From Cenococcum geophilum 1.58 (Eukaryota; Ascomycota; Dothideomycetes; Gloniales; Gloniaceae): a stretch of DNA of 64,000 nt. Below, piece by piece: positions 1-12,365 of this stretch. The notes below the pieces were generated by a model. The model had not been told where the DNA came from. It saw only the letters and a list, made by a program, of their open reading frames with translations, and searched no databases. The stretch lies in the NCBI GenBank assembly GCA_001692895.1, contig KV748176.1, positions 4,369,092 through 4,433,091 on the forward strand. Direction: 5' to 3'. The position numbers and the translations under genes are program-made. The first letter of the stretch is position 1; the number at the start of each line of letters is the position of its first letter.

Positions 1-3000
1 ATAGGGTAGATTTTCATCTTAGCTAGTAGGTTTAATTTAAACGTAACTGGTGAAATCCTTTATGTAATTTTAAAAGGTCCTAGTTTAATATAGTCCAACT
101 TTTTACTTAGTTATTAACTCTTAAAATTTTTATATAGTAGCTATACTTTATCCCCCTCCTTAAGATCTAGTCCCTTAGATCTCTTAGTATTATAGTATTT
201 CTTTATTCTTTGCTATATTACCTTAGCTGTTTCCATAAGGTTTATATAAAGATTTATTAAAGTCTCTATTCTTTACTTAGCTATACTACTTATCCTTTTT
301 ACTTAATGTGGCAATAATAATGTTCTTAGCTTATATCCATAATTCGCCTTAAATAGTAACGTACCTATTCCTTTTTGTAGTGTTATATTATATGCAAACT
401 ATATAACTAGTAACAGTAATACCTAATTGTTCTATACGTGATTAATATAGTGCCTTAGATACTGCTCTAGTATCTAGTTTAATCTTTCCGTTTAACCGTC
501 TATCTGCGGATAATATGCGGTAGAAGTTACTACTCAAACTCCTTACTCCGCTAAAAATACCTCCTAGAATGCTGCTATAAATCTTAGATCTCTATCCGAT
601 ATAATCTTACTTAGTACTCCATATCTTATAAATACTTCTTTAATATAGATTCTAGCGACATCTTTTGCTAATATCTCTTCTGTATACGCTATAAAGTATC
701 CCCACTTTATAAGCTTATTTACTATTACTAAGATCGCGTTATAATCTTGTCTAGTAATAGGATCTCTTAATTTTGGTAACTTAATAATAAAGTCCCATAA
801 TATAACCTCCTATAGTCTCTCTAGTATTTTAATAGGTTATAGCCCTCTATATAGCTTATGCCTTATTAGTTTATTCCTCTAGTAATCTAGACACTCTCTA
901 GTAACCTTCCTAGCTATTCTCTAGATTCTGTCAATAATATACTCCTCCTAAAGTCTTAATACTAAGCCTATAGCTCTATTATGTTCTTAAGTTAGTCCTT
1001 TATAGAAATCTTCTATAAATTACTCTACTATGCTCTTTAGGATATACTTTGCTTCTTAGTTTTTATATATATCCAACTATAGATCTTCTAGCTATACTTC
1101 TAGAATTCTTTATACCTAAAAGCTTTCTAGTAACTTATAAACTTTCTCTAGTTTATCTTCTTAAGTCGCTATAATTTTCGGATAATTATATCTAATTAAT
1201 CTATCTATATCTTTTCGCAATAAAGCCCCTAATGGCTTCTTATTATTTTATAGTTTAGCTTTTTAACTTAGAGTGTCTGCTCTTATATTATCTATACCCT
1301 TAGTATACTAAATCTTAAAATGGTATTCTGTAAGTATCTCTACCTATCTAACCTATCTTTAGTTAAGTTCCTTTATTATTAGGAATCCTATTAGGTTCTT
1401 ATAATCCGTCTTAACTATAAATAGTTTCTCTATACCTTATAAGAATGCTCTCTATTTCTTTAATGCTATAACTATACCTAATAACTCCTTATTATAGATG
1501 TTATAGTTTAGTTCTAGTAGTGTTATCTTCCAACTATAGTATGCCACTAGATGCTATTTATCTGGATGCTTCTATATAAAGTATGCTCCTAGTATAAAGT
1601 CTAATATATTTATTTCTACAACTGTCTCTAGACCTAGTTAATAGATTTTAAGAACTGGCTCTTAGGTAAACAACCTCTTAACTTCCTTAAATAGTTCTTA
1701 TTATTCCTTTCCCTATACCTATAGTTCTTCTTTCTTTATTAACCGCGTAAATAGCTTAATATTCTTTAACCATTACGCTATAAACCTTCTATAGTAATTG
1801 CAAAACCCTAAAAACAATCTTAACTATATAACGTTCTCTAGTTTCTACCAATTCACTATAGCCTTAATTTTCTTAGGATCTATGCTAAGTTGGCCTGGTT
1901 TAATAATAAATCCGACGAAATTGGTCTTCCTAGTAAAGAACTTATATTTCTTAATTGCTACTAGCATCTATTCTTCTTATAGTCTTTTTAAGACCTATTT
2001 AACGTATTCTCTATATTCTTCCTTATTTATTAAGTAGATAATAATATCGTTAAGATATACTATAACAAATTCATCTAAGTATTCTCTTAATACATTATTA
2101 ATACGCTTCTAAAATGTTGCTAGTGCGTTTATAAGCCTAAATTATATAACTAATAGTTTATATAGTCCTTCCTTTAACCTAAAGGCTGCCTTCTATTTAT
2201 CGCCTTCCTTAATTCTAATCTAATAGTACGCCTATCTTAGATCTATCTTTATAAAGATTTACGTATTACCTATCCTATCTTAGATTTCGCTAATTGAGGG
2301 TAAAGGATACCTATCCTTTCTAGTAATACTGTTTAACTATCTATAGTTAATACACAGCCTTAGCTTGCTATTTTTCTTTAGGACGAATAGTACTGGATAA
2401 CCTACTAATAATTGCGATGGTCTAATATATCCCTTTTATAAGTTCTCCTAGATAAACTCTTTNAGTNCTNTACCTTNNTCTTNAGTAAGCTTATAGATTN
2501 GAAANAACCTTANACTTATTNCTAGTTNTAATTCTATNTTATAGTCCTATACTATATACTCTAACAGCTTTTTACTTTTTAGTGACCATAGTTTCTTACT
2601 ATACTTGTAGTATCTCTTCAGTATATAGCTTAACCCTTTTTTAGTTTCTTCGTAGGTTGCTTCTACTTAGTACTATACTAACTTAGCTTGTTATTATATC
2701 TTATGGCGTTAAGTATCCCTAATATTAACCTAACCTATAACCTAATCGATCTTTAGATTATATTCCTATAACTAAGGTATTCCTAATACTACCTTATTAT
2801 TTCCTAATAGTAATATATTAAAAGACATCTTAATCTATTTCCCTTTAATAGTTAACTAAATAGGTTCTGTTTTAAGATTAATAATGCCTCCTCTATAGGC
2901 TATCGGATCTCCTAAAATTGTTACTAATAGGTAAGAACATTCCTTTTTCCTATATGGTAACCCCATTCTTTTAACTACTATTAGTGAGATATAGTTCCTT

Positions 3001-6000
3001 ATTACTCCACTATCTATTAGTGCCTTAAACTATTAATTTTACCACTTAACTCGTAAATTTAGGTGTTGTCCTTAAATTCCTTTAAGGGTCTAAGGTTCTA
3101 CCACTAGTTCCTTTTAATCCCGTAGGCCTCTACTTTTCCTAACTATTAGCTGCTTAATCCTATTTATACTTAGTCTAACTTAAGCCAATACTTAGTTTGC
3201 TTTTTATCTTTAATATGCTATAGACAGGTATTTTCTAGATATTTCCACTATTGTCGTCCATCTAGGCATTCTTCCGTAAGGAATCTTCCTAGTTAAAGTA
3301 TTAAGTCCCTTTATTCTTAAACTTTTACTAGGTGCCAACCATGCATATACTTAATGTTTTAATATTTCGCCTTGTCCGTTATCTAATATATCCTCATTAA
3401 ATACTTCTGATTTTTGTCCTTAGGTGCTCTATATATATTACACGCATCATCTACGTATACTATCCACGATAGTGTATAATGTGCTTAGTATCTTAGGTTA
3501 ACTCTCGGCTCGTCTTTATCCTTAAGTTTAAACCTTTCTCGTATTAATCTAAGCATTATAACTTCGTTTATAGGTACTAAAATTCATCTTTCGCTTCTTT
3601 AGTCCTCTAATTACTTCTTTAGATCCTTTAATATTATAATTAAAGCTCCCTTAATATAAGTTATAGCCTTCTCTATAATCGGGTGGTCTTAAATAACTTT
3701 CTTATCTAACTATATATAGAAATCTTCCCACTCATTATTATGCCTTTGCCTATACTACTTTTAGTACAGCTACTTAAGTATATACAGCTTATCCGTAAAG
3801 AAGTATCTTCTTATTACTACGTTGTAATAACCTTTAGTATGTCGTTCCTCGAACCTAGTTGGAATCCTTAAATCCTCTTCTTGTTCTAGTTTAGTAAGCC
3901 ACTTAGCTTTTAGTGTGCCTACTCTTAGCCTATTAGTAATTCTTTATATAGGTGCTCTGTCCCTTATACGTCCTAATATACTAAATCTCTTATCTAGTTT
4001 CTGTTCTTGCTATAAAGTAATTCTTGCTCTAAATTCCTCTATAGTTTCTTTTCTATTACGTCTTATAAGTAGATCCCTAAAGTCTCCGTGCTTCTTAATC
4101 TTAGTATTAACTTTTTAATCTTTAGGCTAAATACTGCGTTCCCCTAGTAAGTCCTCTAGGTCTATATATCTGTCTCCTAATTTAACTACTATTTATATCG
4201 CAGATTCTCTAATCTGTAAAGAAGCTCTTTGCCTCTTACCTATAGGTGTCCTTATTCGTACTCCAAATTCTTAGTCCCTTAAATCCTTTAATCCTAAGCT
4301 TACTTCTAACTTAAGCTTAGCTCCCGCCTTAGTCCAACTAGGCGTTTATAGTGTTCTTATCTTGTCTTAAAAGTCTTAAATTTTATCTATCTCGTCTTAA
4401 GAATCTGATGCCGTTAGGAACTCTTGTCCTAAGCTTATTTATATATCTTTAAACTAAGCTACTACTCTGCTTTATTGGTTTTCGTCCATTATAGGTCCTT
4501 AAGCTATCCTTATCCTATCTGTAGAATCTTAGATCTCTCTTATCTCCTCTTAAGAATCTTAAGCCTTTGGCCTTTTACCTTTATTAAGTGATAAATTAGC
4601 ACTAGCAGTCGTCTGCTTACTTAATCTCTTTAAAATACTCTTCCTTTTATCTTATAAAGCGATAGATGCCGTATCTAATAGTGTTATAATACCCGTTACT
4701 AAACCTTACTTTATAGCGGTCTCAGTCTCTACTTCTAATATAACTTCTCTAAGGTTTGCACGTTCCTAGTAAACTGCCTTTATTTCCTTATTGTCTGTAA
4801 ATGTTTCGCCTACGTTAAACTTATCGTCTTTAATGTCTAACCTACGCGATAGTTCGTTAGTTCCTCTACACTCTATAGGTTTTAGCTCTTATGGCTAATA
4901 GCTTACACCGTACTTAGCGTCTTTATAAATTTGGTATATGTTGTTATAATAAACGCGAAACTTCTAATTAAACATTCTTTTGTTCCTTATAGTACACTAT
5001 TGTCCCTCTATACGTATATGTCTTCTACTAGTTAGGTTCCCTTTATTACATAGTAACTCTAACTATCTTTACAATCCCTCGCGAAATGACCCTATTTTCC
5101 GCAATTTATATAAGCTCTATCTCTAAACCACTAACTTTGCTATAGAGTCCGCCTAAACGTCTTCTGCTAATAAGATCCCTAGTTTAGCCTCTGCTCCTTA
5201 GTCCTATAATTACTAGATCCTTAACCTCTAGGTTTCTATAGTTTCTTACTCCATCTCTTATAGGCTTCTTTAGTACTACTTAGGTCCATTAGCTCTGCGC
5301 CATACTATAGTTTCTAACTTAGCTTTTATTATTGCGTACTCTGCGCCTTATACAACTATAGAACTTTATCCTAACCTTTCTTAGCCTATTCCCTTTAGAA
5401 GATCCTATTATTAATCTTAATCGCTTAATCTATTAATTCCCTTAGGGTATCCGCATCTTCCATTAGAATAATTATATCCTAGACTTTAGCCTTAAGTCCT
5501 TATTTATACTGTGCTATAAGCGCCCTATTATTCCACTCTACTTATATTACTAGCGTCTAGAACTATATTATATACTTAATTGCTAAGGTTTGTTACGTAA
5601 TATCTTAAAGTTTTCTTTCCGCCGTAGTTATCGCCTCTAGGTCTCTAAACATTTATATAAGTCGCTCTACGAATCTATTCCAGCTTAAGAATATAAACCG
5701 TACCTCTTAGTTCGTTATTATTATTCCATTTACTTATATCTCTATAAGGTAAGGCTTAAACTATTTAAGTGCCTTTCCTAATAAGAACAATCCTATATAC
5801 GCTATTTAATCCATAGGTATTACCAGCTTTACTTCTTCCTGCGCTACCTTAAAGTGCATTTACATAAGAAATCCTTTAAGCTTTAATCTCTCCCCTAAGA
5901 ATCTTTTAATCGATAATAACTTAACCTTTACTACTCCTATCCCGTTAATCCTTTATTTAAGTATCGCATTATTTTCTATTAACTGGTTAACTATCTCTTA

Positions 6001-6117
6001 TAGTTGTCCGACCGTTATAGGTTGCTATAAGTTAGTATCTGCTATATTAGTGTCACCTCCTAACCTTAAAGTAGTTGCCGCCGTTGATGGCGTCGTAGTG
6101 GCTGCTTTTAGTGGCAT
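1..6117 (-). pseudogene. Family-1 gag-pol, RIP-inactivated (copy A)
   Basis: Gag starts at 6117. A CCHC zinc knuckle, recognisable as N-C-G-K-stop-G-H-F-A-R-D-C with the first Cys lost, lies at about 5065-5115. Reverse transcriptase lies around 1750-2500; its catalytic motif at 2046-2057 reads YLND instead of YLDD, a G-to-A change on the coding strand. RNase H follows (about 1250-1750), then integrase down to base 1. Ambiguous N bases cluster at 2463-2550 inside the RT. With stops throughout, this copy cannot encode a working polyprotein. Confidence 0.92.
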
Positions 6118-6160
6118 GTTGTTCGACTTCTTATATTAATACCGTACCTAGTAGTGATTG

Positions 6161-6584
6161 TATAACGGAACTTTGTAGCAAGAACTACGGTGGGCTCGTT
6201 AATAGGCTAGATGTGTAGGAAATACAAGTATAAAAGTCAACAACGTAATAACAACTGGTGGAGTAGTTGCCTAATAGATTAACTCTAATTATATTCTGAG
6301 AATTACTATAAGGAAGGAACTATCTAGGTAGGGACTAAGGGTCCTTAAATACACAACTGTACTCCTATAAAATCCTTCTTATACGTAATATACGTGTTAT
6401 ACGTGTTATACGTACGTTCCCTTCGTACATTGCGTATACTGCGTATAATATTATATAACTCGCTTACCATTCCTTATTACATGGTTCTACCGGCTCCATG
6501 CTAGACCGTGCCTGTATTAACTAACTAGCTTCTTCCAACTCTTCTCCAAGTAGTCGTAACATTGTACTTAAAGCGTCCGTAACA
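6161..6584 (-). repeat. 5' LTR of family-1 copy A
   Basis: About 424 bp. In plus orientation it starts TATAACGG (TGTAACGG in other copies) and ends CCGTAACA. It matches the LTRs at 17071, 32002, 43019, 50559 and 52367. The TG...CA ends are visible once a G-to-A change is allowed. Confidence 0.93.
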
Positions 6585-9247
6585 ATTAACCACCTAACTA
6601 AATACTGCTCTTTTTGCTAGAAATATGGACGTTCCCTAGGCTAATTTAAGTTTACCCTTTATAAGGACCTTAACTTTAACTACTTAGTATACGTGGACAT
6701 TATATACATTAACGGTAGTCTAGTATTATATATAATTAATGAGGCAACCCGCTATTAAGCCGCCCGTTAGTTGCAAAATATATCCATAAAATATACTTGG
6801 GACATTTTACGGACCTACTAGATTGATATATACCTTAGACCTCCTAAGTATATTACCCACAACGCTAGCAGGAACTTTATTAGTAAGGAATTCTAATAGT
6901 ACGCCACGGCCATAACTATTTCAATAAAAGCCGTTCTAGCTAAGGTATACTAGTCCGTTAGGCTTATTAAGCGAGCTTACCTAGCTCTACGGAGAGCTTA
7001 TTAGATTATTATAGATAAGTATAAGGATATTTAAAAGGAACTAGCTTTACAGATAGCCGTAAAAGCCGTTAACGACACCGCTAGCCCTAACGGACTAGTA
7101 CCCACCCTCTTGGTTTATAGAGCTTACCTAAGGATAAGTAACCTAGGCCCCCTTACCCCATCTATTACGGAACGAGCAACTGTAATACGGAAGGCAATAG
7201 CCGAAATAGTCAAATTACGGGCTAAACAAACTATTAATAACGCCCTATACTACCGTAACGGACCTAATACAACCTTAGTATATAACCTCCCGCTTAACTC
7301 TGAAGTCCTTATATGGCGTGAAAGCGGTAGTTAGAATAGACCTTACCATCTACTGGCCGTAGAAAACGAGACGTGCTATATATAGCTTTCTAGCGGACTA
7401 ACTAGCTTTAGAAGCACGTCTATAAAACCCTACTTTCGGCCCAAAAACACCTATAACGTTAAGCTAGACAAACTAAAAGTAACCGCCGAACTAGATGAAC
7501 TAGAAGCGACTACCGAATTAGATAAACTAGAGGCACCCTTACCTACCCTAAAGGTCCCCTAGAAACCTACTAAACCTACTAAACCTGCCGTAAAGCGTGG
7601 CCGAGGACGCCCCCGTAAGAATCCTATAACGGAGAACTACTTAACCTCTATAGGCACATCCGCAAAGCAATCTCCACCTATGGATATATTAGTTCTAGTA
7701 TAGGAAACCCCTTTTACGGACTTATGGCGTAAAGAGATTAACGGACTACTTAAAAAGGGTGTCTTTGCGATTATAATAGAGAGAGACGTTCTGTAAGGCG
7801 TCTGTATATTTAACTTACGCTTTATTAATAAGATTAAGCACCCTAGTACTAATAAAGCCTTTAAGAAATTAAGGCTTATTATATAAGCTTATAACGACTA
7901 GGGAAAGGACCTAGTCCTTACGCAATTGCCTATAATTTAATGGGTTAGTTAACGGATTATACTCGCACTTATGCCTAGACTACAGCAAACTAAATCCGTA
8001 GCCCTTTACTTATGGGATATCTCATAAGCCTATATGCAGTTTAATACCTACTTAAGTAGGGATATCTTTATACGACTACCCTATAAGCTTAACCTATAAC
8101 TAGGAACAATTTTATGGGTCGTAAAACCTCTTTATAGAGTACTAGAAGCCGGAAACTATTGGTTTAAGATATACCACTAGCACTATATTAGTAAACTTAA
8201 AATGGAATAGTTAACCTATAACCCCTGCCTCCTATACAGCCTATTAAACGGCCTTGGTATTGTTAGACTCTAAACAGATAATACCCTCTTCTTAGCAGAC
8301 CGGATATTTGCGGACGCTAAAGAGACTAAACTATAAGAAGCTAAGTTCCTAGCAAAGCTGTAAGAGCAGTTAACTAAGTAGACTCTAATTAAGTTTAATA
8401 GAGGCTTAATTATATAAAAGGGCAACTTAATTTAGCTAACCTAGGAACGCTAAGCTTAAAACCTAAAGCTTATTATAGTAAAGCCTACGGACCTTATTAG
8501 TTCCCGTAGAGAGATCCGTAAGACTATAAATATAAAGGATTAATACGCTATATAGCGTGTAAGAGGCGCCTATATTGCTATAGTCTGCCAACCCAAATCT
8601 GCCTATAACTTATCCTTTACGGCCTAGGTAGTAGATCTATAAGAAGAAAATATTAAGCAGCTTAATAAGCGCATTTAGTGGCAAATTAATAATGTAGTAA
8701 GTGGACTTACTTTTATACTACTAGACCTAAGTTCCCTTAGCTTACTAGTATTTATAGACGCCTCCTTTACTAATAATAAAGACCTATTATTATAAATCGG
8801 CTTTATAATTATACTTATGGACCGTAATTAGGATATAAATATACTGTACTAGTCTTTAATTAAGTGTAAATAAGTAACCTAAAGTGTACTAGCTTCTAAA
8901 CTATATGTACTAGCCTATGGCTTTAATATAGCAGCCGTAATCAAATTAACAGTCCAGAAGATCCTATAACTAGAGTAGTTACCCTTAGTCTTATATACCG
9001 ATTTAAAGTCCCTCTATGACTGCTTAGTTAAGCTAGGTATAACATAAGAGAAGAGGCTTATAGTCGACCTAATGTGCTTACGTTAAGCCTATAAACAACG
9101 CAAGATTATAGAGGTTAAATAGATTAGCGGCGGAAACAACCTAGTAGACGCTATAACTAAGGTAAAGCCGTATTAAGCCCTTAAACCCCTAATTAATACG
9201 AATAAGCTTAACCTAGAAGTTATAGAATGGGTAGAACGAGACTAATA
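6585..9247 (+). pseudogene. Ty1/copia pol remnant (integrase, RT, RNase H), 5'-truncated
   Basis: One plus-strand frame reads through integrase core and C-terminus (6590-7440), including N-G-L-V-P-T-L-L-V at about 7087 and the N-x-x-N-G-P-N segment at 7240-7270, which are typical of fungal copia elements. An R-G-R-G-R-P-R-K linker (about 7596-7620) and then the RT follow; the catalytic region near 8270 reads Q-T-D-N where Q-T-D-D is usual. RNase H follows (D-A-S-F-T-N-N-K-D near 8758; D-L-K-S-L-Y-D-C near 9002), ending near 9245. Many Gln/Trp codons are stops. Gag, protease and the start of integrase are missing, cut at the gypsy LTR. No copia LTR was identified. Confidence 0.9.
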
Positions 9248-9837
9248 GAGCATCTATGGTACGTCTACGGCCCGTTAGAAGGCCGTATGGCTTATACGGC
9301 CTATTATCCTACTACGTTGGTTAAATTAACTAATCACGATTTTCCATCCCCAGGATAGAAAATCGTCATTGGCTCGCTTAGCATTAGCGCCTTGGCGGCC
9401 CTTAAGATCTAACTTACGGCTCGTCTACGGCCCGTTAAAAGGCCATATAGTTCATTTTACGGACCGTAAGTAGGACTTACGGCCAGCTTAGAGTACCGTT
9501 TAGAAGGCAGCCCAGAAAACACCTAGGGGAGATTTCCTATGTATTTTCCTTTATATTTTATAGTTTTATTAAAGCAATTATGGAGGCTGTATATAGGTGG
9601 TTTCATTTTTTAAGTACCGCTAGTGTATAATTATAGCACCCGTTATACCAACCACTCGCTTACGCGTCTAGTGCACTTATGAAGCACTAACTAATTAGGG
9701 GGGAGGTGTATCAGTATATAGACCACGTAGTCTGCTTTATACAATCAATAGTCACAATCCAAACAAGCATACGATACTACATGTATTTCGTGCCCGTGGA
9801 TACGACTTACTTGTGCTATTAAATTAGTACAAATAGT
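9248..9837. other. Copia 3' flank with inserted or rearranged fragments
   Basis: No intact gene. It contains a 23-bp direct repeat with one mismatch (9262-9284 and 9422-9444) that flanks a short minus-strand fragment of the large gene family described at 56631-59870. From about 9660 to 9837 I recognise nothing. Confidence 0.5.
9290..9420 (-). pseudogene. Fragment of the large unknown gene family (N-terminal motif)
   Basis: Read on the minus strand this encodes A-N-D-D-F-L-S-W-G-W-K-I-V-I. It matches A-N-S-N-F-L-Y-R-A-W-K-I-I-I near the N-terminus of the large gene at 56631-59870 and A-N-S-D-F-L-Y-Q-V at 55330-55560. Only about 40 codons are alignable. The DNA looks like an inverted repeat here, but three copies conserve the protein reading. 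Confidence 0.6.
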
Positions 9838-9966
9838 TATTATTCCGTATTCCTATACCTCCATAAGGTAAGGTTTAAACTACTTAAGTGCTTTTCCTAT
9901 TAAGAACAGTCCTGCGTAAGCAACTTAATCTATAGGCGTTCCTAGTTTAACTCCTTCTTAAGTAAC

Positions 9967-9971
9967 CTTAA
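9967..9971. repeat. Target-site duplication CTTAA (left) of gypsy element 2
   Basis: CTTAA is repeated exactly at 16765-16769 on the other side of the element. Uninterrupted copy A has a single ACCTTAAAGTG at this place. Confidence 0.95.
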
Positions 9972-10196
9972 TGTTAGCGACTTAGTTAATCGAGACATAA
10001 GCACGGCAAAAGGGTCGTGCAAGCCTATACGATTGGATTGTCTATAAACGAGAATCTAAAGCTAGAGAAAAGGAAAGGAAAGGATAAGTAGCAACGCGAG
10101 GAGTTATATATAATCCCTAGTCACGTAAGAGTCATGTAAGCCCTGCGTCTACCATAACGTCTACCATAGCTGCCGCTTTCTACCAGTGCCGTAACA
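9972..10196 (-). repeat. 3' LTR of gypsy element 2
   Basis: 225 bp, starting TGTTAGCGAC and ending CCGTAACA in plus orientation. It is nearly identical to 16540-16764. Confidence 0.95.
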
Positions 10197-10214
10197 TTAC
10201 CCCCCCCTCCGCAA
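10197..10214 (-). other. Polypurine tract of gypsy element 2
   Basis: Read on the minus strand, a run of about GGAGGGGGGG directly precedes the 3' LTR. This is the expected plus-strand priming site and fixes the orientation. Confidence 0.8.
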
Positions 10215-12365
10215 AAGCCTGCCCTTAGGCTTTATATGTCCGTATTATGCCCGTAGGGTGTTCTTATCTTTATACTCTTCCGGTAGCTTATTATCTTTAT
10301 TATACTAGCATTCCATCCATTCGTTTAGGTACTTTAGCGGTCCCGGTTTATTAGGGTAACAGCTATAGAATTCTTAAAGCTTATAGGGATTGCCAATAAA
10401 GTTCCATGCAGGGTACTAGGTAGGATCTGGGTTATAGCCTTTCCAACTAACGCGGTACTTTAGCGTTTTCCTTACTAGCTTACAGGCCAGTATCTCTTTA
10501 ATTTCCTATTTATCGTCGCCATTAACTTAAATTGGTAGGGGGGGTTTGTTCTTTTGTCTAGGTAATAGGTCGTTCGCTGCCTTTCGTAGCTTATCCGGCG
10601 AGAAGATAGGGTAAACCTTAATTGAATCTGGGAGCTCTACTTTATATAAGTTGCCTATTTTCTTAAGGACCTTATACGGTCCTGCCATCTAATAATTAAG
10701 CTTATAACTTAGCCGTTCCGTCTTCTAGTTCTTTATTATAACCTAGACCATATTACCTACGGTAAAGTCGGGCTCGCGCCTATGCTTATTTGCCTACTGT
10801 TTTATTAATTTTTAGGCCTTTTCTAGATTTATACGGGCTACCGTCTAAGCTTCCTCTAAGCGCTTGGCGTACTGCTAGGCTTCCTTATAAGACAGTTTCT
10901 CGCGTATAGTCCGTAGTCCTTCTGGTCTATCCCAGTTAAAGCTTATTTATAGTAGATACCCCATTTCTAGTTAGATAGGTACGAATCCCGTAGAGTCGTG
11001 GGGTAGGGTCGCCTGGGCGTAGTCTATTAGAGGTAGCAGTTCGCCCCAGTTATCTTAGAAGTAGTTAATAAAGGGCCGGAGTCTCTAGTCCAAGTATTAA
11101 TTTATAATCTCCGTCTAACCGTCTGTCTAGGAGTAATACGCCGTAGAAAGCTTTAGCCTAATTCCTAAGATCTAAGTAAACTTATTCCAGAAAGCTAATA
11201 TAAACTGCGGTCCGCGGTCTAATATAATAGTGTCTAGTAGTCCGTAAATTCGGTAGATGTAATAGATATATAGTTAGGCCGCCTCTTTAGCATTAATATT
11301 CTTGTAACAGGGGATTAAGAAAGGGCGTTTACTAAAACGGTTAACTAAGATTATAACTATATTATACCCGTTACGGTCCACTAGTAGTTTATGGAAATTT
11401 ATAGAGATATACTGCTAGGGGCGCTCTGGTATTAGGAGTAGCTTTAATAGTCCTAGGGTCTTATCTCGTGGAATCATAGACCTATAGCAGTCGTTGCAGT
11501 TCCGTATATAACGGTTAATATCTATAACTATTCCGGGCCAGTAGTAACGGTTACTAATAATCTTACGGGTCTTATTTTTTCTGGGGTAGGCCGTAGAGAC
11601 CTAGGTATGTGCTTTGGTAATAAGCCGGGTTCGTAAGTTCTGTTCTTCTACTACTACTAGCCGTTCCCGGTGCTTAAGCAGTCCATTTTTAAGGGACCAT
11701 AGGCTGGTAACATCCTTTGCCTTTTCGCGGTACTCCTGTAGAAAAGGGTCCGTACGGTTTACTTACAGTAGTTTATTAATAAGGTTAAATTCTATGGGGT
11801 CGATGGGACATATCTCGGCGCTTAAAGATTTAGTACTTAGTTCTTCCCGTATCTAAGGGTCAAGGTACTCTGGTTATAGTAGCGTCTAGGTCCGTAATGA
11901 GATCTTCGCGGCCATCTGGTCATTTAGGTCCTATTTACGTCTTATAAGAGCATTCGCACGGTTAGTGGCGCCTGGCCTGTATATAATTAGGAAGTTAAAC
12001 TAAGATAGGATATCCGCCTAGCGCGCCTGCCAGGCTATAAGGGCTTTTATTATTATGAAATATTCTAAGGCCTTATAATCTAAAACCACTTAGATAGGTT
12101 TGGGGGTCCCTTCTAGCTATACTTGCTAGTGCTAAAAGCTATAGATAATAGCCAATATTTCTTTGTTATGAATCGGGTAGTTTAGCTTAGCATCTATTAT
12201 AGTCTTCAAATAGTAAGCAACAGGGTGCCATTCTCCGTTTATCTGCTTTTGGGAGTAAACGCTAGCTATAACACTATCTAAGGCATCGGTTTCTAGCATT
12301 AAGGGCCGTTCTGGGTTAAAGTGGGTAAGTAAGGGAGCAAAGACTAGTCGTTTCTTAAGCTCGTC

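Larger units (their letters stand above)
1..6584 (-). mobile_element. Ty3/gypsy chromovirus, family 1, copy A (3' part cut off by window start)
   Basis: The element reads on the minus strand: its 5' LTR is at the right end (6161-6584), then gag from the ATG at 6117-6115, then pol to base 1. It is colinear with copies B and C further along, so identity is secure. The frame is continuous but full of TAA/TAG where Gln or Trp codons are expected, the usual result of RIP. Its LTR abuts the middle of a copia integrase gene at 6585, so it either inserted into that copia element or shares a deletion boundary with it. The other LTR lies outside the window, so the target duplication cannot be checked. 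Confidence 0.93.

Noticed and set aside
1798..2037. 79-codon plus-strand ORF with a membrane-like profile, and its twin on the minus strand at 47819-47580
   Set aside because: Both are antisense to gypsy RT/RNase H; hydrophobicity comes from AT-rich codons.
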